Shown: positions 1 through 7,435, counted from the stretch's first letter. The stretch: 10,781 nucleotides of DNA from Candidatus Halomonas stercoripullorum (GCA_019114645.1 DXFC01000107.1:1-10781); one strand, 5' to 3'. The notes: generated by a model not told the origin, from the sequence alone. Made by a program: numbers and translations.

Positions 1-127
1 CGGTACGTACACTTGAACCACGGCGACTGGCACCGAAGTAGTGGTCTAGCCAATTGCTTTGCTTGATGGCTGGCTCAGCAAGCGTGTTTTCCGGCTTGCC
101 GGCAAGCGAGGTGGAGCTCGGTTCCAT
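1..127 (-). CDS. NCS2/AzgA-type purine permease, N-terminal fragment (runs off left edge)
   Basis: This is the first 42 codons of a minus-strand gene that continues beyond base 1. The frame opens after a TAA at about 142 and has a single ATG at 125-127. Residues 27-42 read LDHYFGASRRGSSVRT, which closely resembles the pattern at the start of COG2252 adenine/guanine/hypoxanthine permeases (AzgA, GhxP, AdeP: L-[ED]-R-[YF]-F-x(4)-R-G-[ST]-x-V-R-T-E). This segment normally sits just before the first membrane helix. Residues 1-26 are a polar, poorly conserved tail. The Shine-Dalgarno is weak (GGA, 8 bases before ATG). The family imports purine bases by proton symport, which fits the guanine deaminase and xanthine dehydrogenase genes immediately upstream. 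The 135-bp gap before it and the operator palindromes there suggest its own promoter rather than simple read-through from guaD. The assignment rests on a short motif, so the exact purine transported is unknown. Confidence 0.75.
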   Translation of the reverse strand, partial: MEPSSTSLAGKPENTLAEPAIKQSNWLDHYFGASRRGSSVRT

Positions 128-173
128 TGCAGATGTCCATTGTTATTGGTTAATGCGCTACCGCCTGGCAGTC

Positions 174-201
174 ACGTATCTGACCGAATGGTCAGATACG
201 T
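174..201. promoter_or_regulatory. RutR-like operator palindrome upstream of the purine permease
   Basis: This is a perfect inverted repeat with arms ACGTATCTGACC and GGTCAGATACGT around the 4-base centre GAAT. Its inner 16 bases (CTGACCGAATGGTCAG, 180-195) share 14 of 16 positions with the palindrome in front of xdhA (6433-6448). They have the same arm spacing as the recalled E. coli RutR consensus TTGACCA-NN-TGGTCAA. It sits 47 bp upstream of the permease ATG and overlaps a candidate -10. I infer that the RutR-like TetR protein encoded at 6638-7324 binds here. The arms extend beyond the usual RutR core, so a second function is possible. Confidence 0.6.
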
Positions 202-221
202 TTGAGATACAGGCTAGACAA
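193..221 (-). promoter_or_regulatory. Candidate promoter of the purine permease gene
   Basis: On the minus strand a -35-like TTGTCT (221-216) and a -10-like TATCTG (198-193) are separated by 17 bases. The -10 lies inside the right arm of the 174-201 palindrome, as expected for a repressed promoter. Transcription would start near 186, giving a leader of about 60 nt before the permease ATG. The -10 match is poor (3 of 6), so this is only a candidate. Confidence 0.3.
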
Positions 222-224
222 TAT

Positions 225-240
225 TTGACCGCTTGGACAA
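225..240. promoter_or_regulatory. Second, degenerate RutR-like half-palindrome
   Basis: TTGACCGCTTGGACAA has one perfect consensus half (TTGACC) and one half with a single mismatch (GGACAA instead of GGTCAA), at the same spacing as the two better sites. It matches the xdhA-side site at 11 of 16 positions. It lies 45 bp, centre to centre, from the 174-201 palindrome, so it could be an auxiliary site. It may also be chance. Confidence 0.35.
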
Positions 241-262
241 GCATGCTGCGACCATTGGATAA

Positions 263-1579
263 TCAAGTACGGCGATGTAATAGCTCCCCGCCCGCCCAAG
301 TCTCCAGTACGCTGCGATCATCGCCCAGCATCATGAAGGTGAACAAACGTTCTCCCAGAGTGCGGCAGCGCGAATAGCGGCGTGAAAGCAGTGGCGAGCC
401 GGCGGGATCAAGCACCACGAAGTCGGCTTCCATGCCGGGTGCCAGCCGACCGATCTTGTCGTCCAGCGAAAGTGCCTTGGCGTTGCCCAGTGTCAAGCTG
501 TAAAGCCCCTGCCAGGCGGTTAGCGGCTGGCCGCGTAGCTGGCCGACCTGGTAAGCCGCCTTGAGTGTGGCCAGCCCGGAAAGGTCGGTGCCGGCACCGA
601 CGTCGCTGGCGTAAGTGACGTTGAGACCGACTTCGCCCGCCGCGTGGCGATCAAACAGGCCACTGCCCAGGAACATATTGGAGCTGGGGCAGAAGGCGAT
701 GTTGGCACCGTGCTCGGCGAGCCGGCGACGCATGCCCTGATCAAGGTGGATGCCGTGGGCGAAGGTGCTGCGGGGACCCACCAATCCCGATTGCTCATAC
801 ACCTCGAGATAGTCGCGGCTCTGGGGGAACAGCTCGGCGACCCAGTCAAGTTCGCCGGGGTTCTCCGAGAGGTGGGTCTGCAACCATAGGCTGGGATCGT
901 TGCGCAAGAGTCCCCCGGTGGCATCTAGCTGAGCGCGGGTGGATGTGGGAGCAAAGCGCGGCGTCAGGCTGTAGCCGAGACGCGCCGTACCGTGCCACTC
1001 GCTGATCAGGCGCTCGGTATCCTGGATACCGCCAAAGGTATCATCGCGCAATGCTTCGGGGGCATTGCGATCCATCAGCACTTTGCCTGCCAGCATCCGC
1101 AAGTTGCGTTTGCGACAGGCGTGGAAGAAGGCATCTACCGAGTTGGGATGACTCGAACAGAAGACCTGGGCGGTGGTAGTGCCGACCCGGAGCATTTCAT
1201 CCAGAAATGCATTCGAAATGGCATCCGCGCGCTCGCGCTGGGCGAAACCGCACTCTTCGGGAAAGGTATATTCATTCAGCCAGTCGAGCAGCTGCCGGCC
1301 GTAGGAGGCCATGATTTCGAGTTGCACATAGTGCACGTGGCTGTCGATGAAGCCAGGCATCACAAGTTTGCCGCGATGATCGATCACTTCGATATCGTCA
1401 GGCAGTTGCGAGGCCAGAGTCGTGTAATCATCAATGGCGCGAATGCGGCCATTTTCCAGCCACAGGGCACCATCTTCCAGGTGGGAAACGCTCTGTGCGG
1501 CAGGGTTGTCGGCTTCGCCGGGGTCTGCGTTGAAACTGAGTAGTTCGGCACGTATCACGCGGGAATTGTTGGTTGTCAT
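263..1579 (-). CDS. guaD: Guanine deaminase
   Basis: This 438-residue amidohydrolase-family enzyme should hydrolyse guanine to xanthine and ammonia in the cytoplasm, feeding the xanthine dehydrogenase encoded upstream. Visible family motifs are PGFIDSHVHYVQ (metal ligands H81 and H83), PRFAPT (about 207-212), THLSEN (H236, E239), FAHGIHL (H275), the FCPSSNMFLGSGLFD block (about 297-310) and SDVGAGTD (D326). These supply the full zinc-binding and catalytic set expected for GuaD. The length is normal for the family. The ATG at 1579 overlaps the xdhC stop codon as ATGA, indicating translational coupling, and it is the last gene of the xdhABC-guaD operon. Other amidohydrolases share the HxH motif, but the HYVQ and FLGSGLFD blocks and the xdh context make guanine deaminase the best call. 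Confidence 0.95.
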   Translation of the reverse strand: MTTNNSRVIRAELLSFNADPGEADNPAAQSVSHLEDGALWLENGRIRAIDDYTTLASQLPDDIEVIDHRGKLVMPGFIDSHVHYVQLEIMASYGRQLLDWLNEYTFPEECGFAQRERADAISNAFLDEMLRVGTTTAQVFCSSHPNSVDAFFHACRKRNLRMLAGKVLMDRNAPEALRDDTFGGIQDTERLISEWHGTARLGYSLTPRFAPTSTRAQLDATGGLLRNDPSLWLQTHLSENPGELDWVAELFPQSRDYLEVYEQSGLVGPRSTFAHGIHLDQGMRRRLAEHGANIAFCPSSNMFLGSGLFDRHAAGEVGLNVTYASDVGAGTDLSGLATLKAAYQVGQLRGQPLTAWQGLYSLTLGNAKALSLDDKIGRLAPGMEADFVVLDPAGSPLLSRRYSRCRTLGERLFTFMMLGDDRSVLETWAGGELLHRRT

Positions 1580-2430
1580 ATCCTGGGCTCGTTAAATACA
1601 TGGCGCAGCGCTGCCGGCTCCAGGCCGCGCTGGTCGGGGCGTTCACTGCTACCCACCAAGGGCAGCAGCTCGGCCAGGGCGGAAAGGGCAATGGCGTAAG
1701 GCGTCTTGTCGCTCATGGGAATTCCAATGGGACAGCGCACCTTGGCCAGGGCTTGTTCGCCGTGTCCGGCATCCTTGAGTCGTGAGCGGAAGCTGGCCCA
1801 CTTGCTGCGCGAACCGATCAGGCCGATGGAGGCCATGTCGCCGCGCTTGAGCAAGGCGTCGATAAGCTGACGATCCTCGGTATGATCATGAGTCAGCACC
1901 AACGCATGGCTACCCGCTGGAAGCGCCGCCACAGCGGCCAGCGGGTCGGGAGCATGGTGACAGCTCAGGCGTGGCTGCGCGTCTGCCCAAGAGGGGAAGA
2001 TCGCTTCGCGGCTGTCATGCCATGCCACCTGCCAGGGTAAAGGGGCCGCCAGGCGCACCAGTTCGGTACCGATATGTCCTGCACCGAAGATGGCCAAGGT
2101 GGCGGTGCTACCCGAAAAAACCTCCAGGAGCACATTGACGAAACCACCACAGCACTGGCCGCTGCGCCCTCCCAGGGAGAAAGCTTCAAGGCTCATGCCA
2201 TTCTGACCCGACGCGAGCCGGGTGCGGGCGGCATCAATCACCTGGAACTCAAAGGTGCCGCCACCGAGGGTGTCGTGGACGGCATCAGCCGTGATGACCA
2301 TGCGCGCGCCCGGCTCACGCGGAGTCGAGCCGGCGCTGGTGACCACCGTAGCCAGGGCATGGGCCTGGCCTTCGCGCTGTAGCTGATGCAGCGCCGCGTG
2401 CCAGGTCATCGGCCGGGGGACGTTCATCAC
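1576..2430 (-). CDS. xdhC: Xanthine dehydrogenase accessory protein XdhC
   Basis: XdhC binds molybdenum cofactor, supports its sulfuration and inserts it into XdhB; it is not a subunit of the final enzyme. The 284-residue protein shows the XdhC/CoxI N-terminal domain with GSTPREPGARM (34-44) and GQCCGG with adjacent cysteines C93 and C94. The C-terminal Rossmann domain carries IFGAGHIG (114-121), THDHTEDR (180-187), IGLIGS (202-207) and CPIGIP (233-238). The start is ambiguous: GTG at 2430 overlaps the xdhB stop as GTGA, while the next codon, ATG at 2427, forms the common TGATG coupling. A GAGG element lies 6 and 9 bases upstream of these respectively. The downstream end overlaps guaD by 4 bp. 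Length and motifs look intact. Confidence 0.93.
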   Translation of the reverse strand: MMNVPRPMTWHAALHQLQREGQAHALATVVTSAGSTPREPGARMVITADAVHDTLGGGTFEFQVIDAARTRLASGQNGMSLEAFSLGGRSGQCCGGFVNVLLEVFSGSTATLAIFGAGHIGTELVRLAAPLPWQVAWHDSREAIFPSWADAQPRLSCHHAPDPLAAVAALPAGSHALVLTHDHTEDRQLIDALLKRGDMASIGLIGSRSKWASFRSRLKDAGHGEQALAKVRCPIGIPMSDKTPYAIALSALAELLPLVGSSERPDQRGLEPAALRHVFNEPRI

Positions 2431-4913
2431 GGCGTGCCTCGCTCCAGCGGTGTCGTGTCGTAGCGGCGTCGCAGCTCGTCGGCCACCAGCAGCACCCGCT
2501 CCGGTGTGGCCGGGGTATCCAGTCGCGGCGCTTCAGCATAATCGGTCAGACTGGCCAGAGCATCACGTAGTGCTGACCATACCGCCATGCCGAGCATGAA
2601 TGGCGGCTCACCCACCGCTTTGGAGCGATAAATACTGGCCATGGAGTTGGGGTGACCCTCCATCAGCTTGACGTTGAACACCGGGGGCAGGTCGCCGAAG
2701 GTAGGAATCTTGTAGGTAGCCGGGCCATCGGAGACCAGGCGACCGGCCTCGTTCCACTTCAGCTCTTCGCTGGTCAGCCAGCCCATTCCTTGAATAAAGC
2801 CGCCTTCGACCTGGCCGATATCGATAGCCGGGTTCAGTGAGTCGCCCACATCATGAAGAATATCGACTCGCTCAACCTGGTACTCCCCGCTAAGGGTATC
2901 GACGCTCACTTCTGCCACGGCGGCGCCGAAGGCGTAATAATAGAAGGGGCGGCCCTTGCCGGTACTGCGGTCGTAATGAATCAGCGGGGTGGCGTAGTAA
3001 CCCTTCTCGGAGAGTGAAATCCGGTTGAGGTAGGCGGCCTGGATCAGTTCGCCCCAGGGAATGCGCCGCTCGCTCTCGGCATGGCCCGCCACAAGGTAGC
3101 CGGCTTCCAGGCGCATGTCTTCGCGCTCAAGACCCTGGTCTTTGTAAAGATGCTCATGGGCGAAGTCGAATAGCCGTTGCTTGAGTTTCACGCAGGCGTC
3201 ACGTGCGGCCTGACCGTTGAGGTCGGCACCGCTGGAAGCTGCGGTAGGAGAGGTGTTGGGTACCTTGTCGGTGCGCGTAGCGGTGATACGTACCATGTCG
3301 ATATCCAGACCCAGCTCACGCGCCACCACCTGACAGATCTTGGTATGCAGGCCCTGGCCCATTTCGGTGCCGCCGTGATTGATCATCACGCTGCCGTCGG
3401 TGTAGATATGCAGCAGGGCTCCGGCCTGGTTGAGATGCTGGGCAGTGAAAGAGATCCCGAACTTCACCGGTGTCAGTGCCAGGCCGCGCTTGATGATGGG
3501 GCTCCCGGCGTTGAACTCGGTAATGGCACGGCGTCGTTCCCAGTACTCACTGCTGTTTTCCAGCTCCTCGACCAGCGCATGCAGTAACTTGACCTGGTCC
3601 ACGTGCTGGCCATAGTGGGTCGTCTGACGACCGGGGCGATAGAGATTGCGCTTGCGTACCGTGAGCGGGTCTTCACCGATGCGGCGCGCTATATCATCCA
3701 TCGCCGCTTCGATCACCATCATCCCCTTGGGACCGCCAAAGCCGCGAAATGCCGTGTTGGAGGCCGTATGAGTACGGGCGCGGTGACCGGTAACGCGAGC
3801 CTCGCCCAGGGAGTAGGCGTTGTCGCTATGGAACATGGCGCGGTCAACAATGGCATCCGACAAGTCAGGCGAATAGCCACAGTTGCCGATCAGGGTGATT
3901 TCGCCGCCCAGAATCACGCCTTGCTCATCGATTCCCAGGCGATAGCGGTTATGGAACGGGTGGCGCTTGCCGGTGAGGCGCATGTCTTCGCTGCGCGGCA
4001 GGCGCAGGCGCGTGGTGCGTCCGGTACGGCGTGCGATCAGTGCGGCGATGCAGGCCCAGGGTGAGGCCTGGGTCTCCTTGCCACCGAAGCCGCCGCCCAT
4101 GCGGCGTACTTCCACGGTAACCGCATGGAAAGGAATGCCCAACACTTCGGCAACCAGTTTCTGGGTTTCGCTGGGATGCTGGTTCGACGTGTGAACGATG
4201 ACACCCTCGTCCTCGGTGGGCTGCACCAGACAAGCCTGGCCTTCCAGGTAGAAGTGCTCCTGGCCGCCGACGAACTGCTCGCCTTCGACCACTTGGGCGG
4301 CATTGGTTAGAGCTTGTTCCCAGTCACCACTTTGCTGCACGTGGGTAGGGCGAACGAATTCGCCACGCTCGGCAGCAGCGACCGGATCAAGGGAGGCCGG
4401 TTGCTCATCGATTTCGGCGACCCCTGTGGCCAATGCCTGCTGCACGGCTTCCCGTGCGGCGCGCTGGCTCTCGGCAGCGACGGCAAACAACGTCTGGCCG
4501 ACGAAGCTGATTTCGCTATCGACAAAGAGCGGGTCGCCGGGGAATACCGGGCCAATATCGGTATGGCCGGGTACATCAGCAAAGCCGACCGCATCGATAA
4601 CACCGGGCAGGCGGCGAATGGCTTCCAGATCGAGCCGAGTCAGCCGTCCATGAGCTACGGGAGAGAGCCCCAAGGCCACGTGGATGGCATCAGCGGGTGC
4701 CTTGAGGTCATCGATATAGTCGGCCCGCCCGGTGACATGCTTGATGGCGCTCTCATGTTGCCGTGAGAAAGGGTGGCTGTTCGGCGAGACAGTATCGCGT
4801 GCCAACGGGCTGGCGCCCTTGATACGGCCTTCAAGCGCCTCGCTGGCAACGCCGGAGTCGGCGCTTACGCTGTCAGTTTCTGCTGGTGTGGTCAGTTTAG
4901 TGAGCGTACGCAT
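2427..4913 (-). CDS. xdhB: Xanthine dehydrogenase, molybdopterin-binding subunit
   Basis: This 828-residue large subunit of the two-component bacterial xanthine dehydrogenase oxidises hypoxanthine and xanthine to urate at its molybdenum centre. Key active-site residues known from Rhodobacter capsulatus and bovine enzymes are visible. They are GGQEHFYLE (Q218, contacting the Mo centre), MGGGFGGKE (E280, purine-orienting Glu), AFRGFGGPKG (R390, substrate-binding Arg) and AVGEPPF (E769, the catalytic base). GGTEMGQG (514-521) and the cofactor-binding segment TSPTAASSGADLNG (554-567) are also present. The first 50 residues are a polar extension before the usual domain start. The gene overlaps xdhA by 17 bp and meets xdhC in an overlapping stop/start, so stoichiometric translation is likely. 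E280 and R390 together favour xanthine dehydrogenase over aldehyde or CO dehydrogenases. Length is in the expected range and no break is seen. Confidence 0.96.
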   Translation of the reverse strand: MRTLTKLTTPAETDSVSADSGVASEALEGRIKGASPLARDTVSPNSHPFSRQHESAIKHVTGRADYIDDLKAPADAIHVALGLSPVAHGRLTRLDLEAIRRLPGVIDAVGFADVPGHTDIGPVFPGDPLFVDSEISFVGQTLFAVAAESQRAAREAVQQALATGVAEIDEQPASLDPVAAAERGEFVRPTHVQQSGDWEQALTNAAQVVEGEQFVGGQEHFYLEGQACLVQPTEDEGVIVHTSNQHPSETQKLVAEVLGIPFHAVTVEVRRMGGGFGGKETQASPWACIAALIARRTGRTTRLRLPRSEDMRLTGKRHPFHNRYRLGIDEQGVILGGEITLIGNCGYSPDLSDAIVDRAMFHSDNAYSLGEARVTGHRARTHTASNTAFRGFGGPKGMMVIEAAMDDIARRIGEDPLTVRKRNLYRPGRQTTHYGQHVDQVKLLHALVEELENSSEYWERRRAITEFNAGSPIIKRGLALTPVKFGISFTAQHLNQAGALLHIYTDGSVMINHGGTEMGQGLHTKICQVVARELGLDIDMVRITATRTDKVPNTSPTAASSGADLNGQAARDACVKLKQRLFDFAHEHLYKDQGLEREDMRLEAGYLVAGHAESERRIPWGELIQAAYLNRISLSEKGYYATPLIHYDRSTGKGRPFYYYAFGAAVAEVSVDTLSGEYQVERVDILHDVGDSLNPAIDIGQVEGGFIQGMGWLTSEELKWNEAGRLVSDGPATYKIPTFGDLPPVFNVKLMEGHPNSMASIYRSKAVGEPPFMLGMAVWSALRDALASLTDYAEAPRLDTPATPERVLLVADELRRRYDTTPLERGTP

Positions 4914-6369
4914 GCAGCATCACCTCCCGGGGCTGTTCGGTTTCGATCGATGCTTGAGAGTCATTCAAGATCACCAGGCGCAGGCGCTCAAGCAGGTTGG
5001 CGGCGCTGAGTTGGCGATATTGGGCACTGCCACGAACGTCGGACATGGGCTGGAAATCTTCGCTCAAGGCGTCGCGAGCAGCCTGGAAAGCCGCTGTGTC
5101 GGGAACTTGACCTTCCAGAGCAGCCTCTGCGCGGGCAGCCCGCTTGGGAATCGCCGCCATGCCACCGAAGGCCAGGCGCACGTCACGCATCACGCCGTCC
5201 TCCAGGCGCCAGGCAAAAGCACCCAGAAGGGCGGAAATGTCATCCTCACGCCGTTTCGACAGTTTCCACACTTTGAGGTTTTGTTCCGCAGTGGGGCGGG
5301 GCAGGAAAACCGCCCGGATTGCTTCGCCTTCTTTTAATGCGGTGCGCTTGTAGTCGAGGAAAAAGTCTGCGAGCGGCAGTTCGCGCTCCCCCTGGGGACC
5401 CACCAGACGCAAACGTGACTCTAGCGCCAGCAATACCGGTGGGGTGTCGCCAATAGGAGAGGCGTTGGCGATGTTGCCACCCAGGGTGCCGCGATTGCGC
5501 ACTTGCTGGGAGCCCAGGCGATGCAGCAAGTGAGCAAAGGCGTCGTAATGCTCCGCCAGCAAGGGTTCAAGACGTGAATAGCTGACCGCAGCGCCGATCC
5601 ACCAACCCTGGAGACCCTCTTCCGGAGTGGCTTCTTCAATGAGGTTGAGCTCTGCTACCCGAGTGACGTCGATAACATGGGGGACACGCGCCAGGCGCTG
5701 GGTGGTTTCCAGCCACAGGTCAGTGCCGCCTGCCACCAGGCGTGCCTTGGGATGCTGTTTCAGGCACTCCGTCAGCTCGGCGAGAGTGGTTGGCTGCATG
5801 AAGCCGGTGTCGAGGTTAAAGGCATGCGGTTTTTTATCCCGGGGCGCGGCAGCATCGAGCCATGCCGGGCGGTTATCAGCGTGAGATGCCATGCTAAGGG
5901 CGGCGTCACGAATTGGCCGATATCCTGTGCAGCGGCAGAGGTTGCCACCTAGAGTTGCTTCAAGACGCTGCTGTGTCAGCGGTGCCGGGGCGTGGCGCTG
6001 CTGCTCATGCAGAGTGAATAGCGACATGACGATGCCCGGTGTACAGAAACCGCATTGACTGCCGTGGCATTCGACCATGGCGGCCTGGGCGGGGTGCAGG
6101 GCATTGCCCTCGGCGAGACCCTCCACTGTTACCAGATGGCGTCCTTGCAGTTGATGAGCAGGCGTGATGCAGGCATTGGCGCTATGGTAGCGTAACTTGC
6201 CGTCGGGACCGGGCTCGCCAATGGCTACCGTGCAGGCGCCGCAGTCTCCTGTGGCGCAGCCTTCCTTGGTGCCTGTGGCGCCGAGTGTTTCACGCAGCAG
6301 CTCAAGTACGCTGGTATCGGGGTTGGCCTCGCATTGGCGGGGCTGCCCGTTGAGCACGAATTCTATCAT
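4897..6369 (-). CDS. xdhA: Xanthine dehydrogenase, FAD and iron-sulfur subunit
   Basis: This 490-residue small subunit passes electrons from the molybdenum site through two [2Fe-2S] clusters to FAD and then NAD+. The N-terminal ferredoxin-like domain has cluster ligands C38, C43, C46 and C67. The following helical domain has C106, C109, C145 and C147 (CGFC and CRC). The FAD domain shows VAGGTDLW (212-219) and RGTLGGNIANASPIGD (293-308), followed by the CO-dehydrogenase flavoprotein C-terminal domain. The ATG at 6369 directly begins the MIEFVLNGQ strand typical of the family; the Shine-Dalgarno (AAGAGA) is modest. It is the first gene of the operon, divergent from a RutR-like regulator, with a RutR-type palindrome 64 bp upstream. 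All cofactor ligands are present. Confidence 0.96.
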   Translation of the reverse strand: MIEFVLNGQPRQCEANPDTSVLELLRETLGATGTKEGCATGDCGACTVAIGEPGPDGKLRYHSANACITPAHQLQGRHLVTVEGLAEGNALHPAQAAMVECHGSQCGFCTPGIVMSLFTLHEQQRHAPAPLTQQRLEATLGGNLCRCTGYRPIRDAALSMASHADNRPAWLDAAAPRDKKPHAFNLDTGFMQPTTLAELTECLKQHPKARLVAGGTDLWLETTQRLARVPHVIDVTRVAELNLIEEATPEEGLQGWWIGAAVSYSRLEPLLAEHYDAFAHLLHRLGSQQVRNRGTLGGNIANASPIGDTPPVLLALESRLRLVGPQGERELPLADFFLDYKRTALKEGEAIRAVFLPRPTAEQNLKVWKLSKRREDDISALLGAFAWRLEDGVMRDVRLAFGGMAAIPKRAARAEAALEGQVPDTAAFQAARDALSEDFQPMSDVRGSAQYRQLSAANLLERLRLVILNDSQASIETEQPREVMLHAYAH

Positions 6370-6388
6370 CGCCGTGTCTCTTGTGGAT

Positions 6389-6417
6389 GTTGTAAAAAAG
6401 CGATTCGAACAAGTCGA
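6389..6417 (-). promoter_or_regulatory. Candidate xdhA promoter
   Basis: On the minus strand TCGACT (6417-6412) and TACAAC (6394-6389) are 17 bases apart, each matching the sigma-70 hexamers at 4 of 6 positions. The start would fall close to the xdhA ATG, leaving a very short leader. The RutR-like site would lie just upstream of the -35. No better pair was seen in the 268-bp divergent region. Confidence 0.22.
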
Positions 6418-6432
6418 TGGCCAAGACTTCAG

Positions 6433-6448
6433 TTGACCAAATGGTCAG
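6433..6448. promoter_or_regulatory. RutR-like operator between xdhA and its divergent regulator
   Basis: TTGACCAAATGGTCAG contains a perfect TGACCA-AA-TGGTCA palindrome and differs from the recalled E. coli RutR consensus TTGACCA-NN-TGGTCAA only at the last base. It lies 64 bp upstream of xdhA and 189 bp upstream of the tetR-type gene. One protein could therefore control the xdh operon here and perhaps its own gene. The nearly identical site in front of the purine permease supports a shared regulator. Confidence 0.7.
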
Positions 6449-6568
6449 GTTGTTTGCAGCTTGAGACAGAATGTCGCGCATTGCAAGCCGACATAAGGTG
6501 TATTCGTGCCAGAATCAGAACATGAACCGTGTGGGCTGGTTTGCCATGGTCGTATTGGCAAGGGGTAT

Positions 6569-6597
6569 GGGCATGAGGCACTCTAGATGCCCTTTTT
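6569..6597 (+). terminator. Terminator-like hairpin in the leader of the TetR-family gene
   Basis: Stem GGGCAT / ATGCCC (6569-6574 and 6587-6592) encloses a 12-base loop and is followed directly by TTTTT (6593-6597). It lies 40 bp before the regulator's ATG and after no known plus-strand gene. If real, it would end a short leader transcript or attenuate the regulator. The stem is only 6 bp, so this is tentative. Confidence 0.25.
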
Positions 6598-6637
6598 CAG
6601 CCTCCATTTTCCATTCCGATAGCGCAGGGACGAGTCG

Positions 6638-7324
6638 ATGAACGACCTGAGCGAAGCGACGAAGCTACAGCCTTCCCCACCAGGCAGTGACAGCACGGGT
6701 GCGGTGCGTGCGCGTAACGAGCGCGATATCCTCGAAGCTGCCGAGCGGATCTTTGCCCGATTCGGCTATCGTGGGGCGAGTGTTCAGGCCATCGCGGAAG
6801 AGGCAGGATTGCCCAAATCCAACGTGCTCTACTACATGGGTAGCAAGCGAGGGCTCTACATACGCTTGCTGGAGCGCATGATGGCGCGCTGGAATGCGCT
6901 GCTCGACGATATCAGCGTAGAGGATGACCCGGCTGAGGTGCTGGAGGCATTTATTCGCAGCAAAATGCAGCTGTCACGCCGTCACCCGGAAGGCTCGCGA
7001 CTATTTGCTGCCGAGATACTGGGTGGAGCACCCTTTTTGCAGGAGTACCTGTGCGGCGAGTTACGTGATTGGGTACAGGCCCGGGCCAGAATTCTGGAGC
7101 AGTGGGCGGAGCAGGGGCGGATGGACCCGGTTGACCCGGTTTCGCTGATTTTCCTGATCTGGTCAGCAACCCAGCACTACGCCGACTTCGAGGCACAGGT
7201 ACTGGGGATTACCGGCAAGGAGGAGATTGCCGAAGAGGACGTTGAGCGGATCACCCATTTCCTGACCCGGGTGATTCTCAAGGGATGCGGCGTCAAGCCT
7301 CGCGAAAGCGCTGTCCACTCATGA
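6638..7324 (+). CDS. RutR-like TetR-family transcriptional regulator
   Basis: This 228-residue dimeric repressor-type protein has an N-terminal TetR helix-turn-helix at about 28-75. Its recognition region AIAEEAGLPKSNVLYYMGSK (51-70) closely parallels E. coli RutR (QIAELAGVSKTNLLYYFPSK, from memory). The ligand-binding domain also follows RutR along its length: SRLFAAEILGGAPFL (120-134) and LIWSATQHYADFEAQV (173-188). RutR senses uracil/thymine; here the divergent xdhABC-guaD operon and nearby purine permease suggest a purine or pathway intermediate as ligand, which is inference. The N-terminus is about 20 residues longer than the HTH needs. The ATG at 6638 has AGGGA 8 bases upstream and an in-frame TAG lies at 6620, so the start is well fixed. 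RutR-type palindromes at 6433-6448 and 174-201 are its likely targets. It is not orthologous by context to the rut pyrimidine operon regulator, so I give no symbol. Confidence 0.9.
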   Translation: MNDLSEATKLQPSPPGSDSTGAVRARNERDILEAAERIFARFGYRGASVQAIAEEAGLPKSNVLYYMGSKRGLYIRLLERMMARWNALLDDISVEDDPAEVLEAFIRSKMQLSRRHPEGSRLFAAEILGGAPFLQEYLCGELRDWVQARARILEQWAEQGRMDPVDPVSLIFLIWSATQHYADFEAQVLGITGKEEIAEEDVERITHFLTRVILKGCGVKPRESAVHS

Positions 7325-7375
7325 CGCCAATGGCGTCGGCATTTTGGGTAGCCAACCCATGCTGTCGGCATGAAA

Positions 7376-7406
7376 TGCAACAGCCGCCAGTGGGGCGGCT
7401 GTTGTA
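7376..7406. terminator. Hairpin between convergent genes, likely bidirectional terminator
   Basis: An 11-bp perfect stem (CAACAGCCGCC at 7378-7388 with GGCGGCTGTTG at 7394-7404) has a 5-base loop AGTGG. It can be extended by a G-U and a T-A pair. It lies 53 bp after the regulator's stop and 32 bp after the stop of the convergent antiporter gene. Neither side has a proper U-tract (TATCGG on plus, CATTTC on minus), so termination may be partial or factor-assisted. The rest of this 111-bp gap holds only a short TGGGT/ACCCA hairpin at 7345-7359. Confidence 0.5.
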
Positions 7407-7435
7407 TCGGGTGCAATGAAGGAAGCCAAAATAGC

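Noticed and set aside
54..377. A 107-codon plus-strand open frame at the left end
   Set aside because: It overlaps the guaD C-terminus and the permease N-terminus on the other strand and has no motif; the minus-strand reading is better supported.
992..1543. A 183-codon plus-strand open frame
   Set aside because: It lies wholly antisense to guaD, whose catalytic motifs are complete, and shows no recognisable domain; typical of high-G+C shadow frames.
4732..5337. A 201-codon plus-strand open frame
   Set aside because: It runs antisense across the xdhB/xdhA junction, both of which have clear family motifs; no domain is visible in it.
6541..6561. Inverted repeat TTGCCA / TGGCAA with a 9-base spacer upstream of the regulator
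   Set aside because: Six-base arms are common by chance, there is no link to a promoter, and it does not match the RutR-like sites.
7335..7371. Direct repeat GTCGGCAT at 7335-7342 and 7364-7371
   Set aside because: Only two 8-base copies in a short convergent gap, with no mobile gene or further copies; probably chance.
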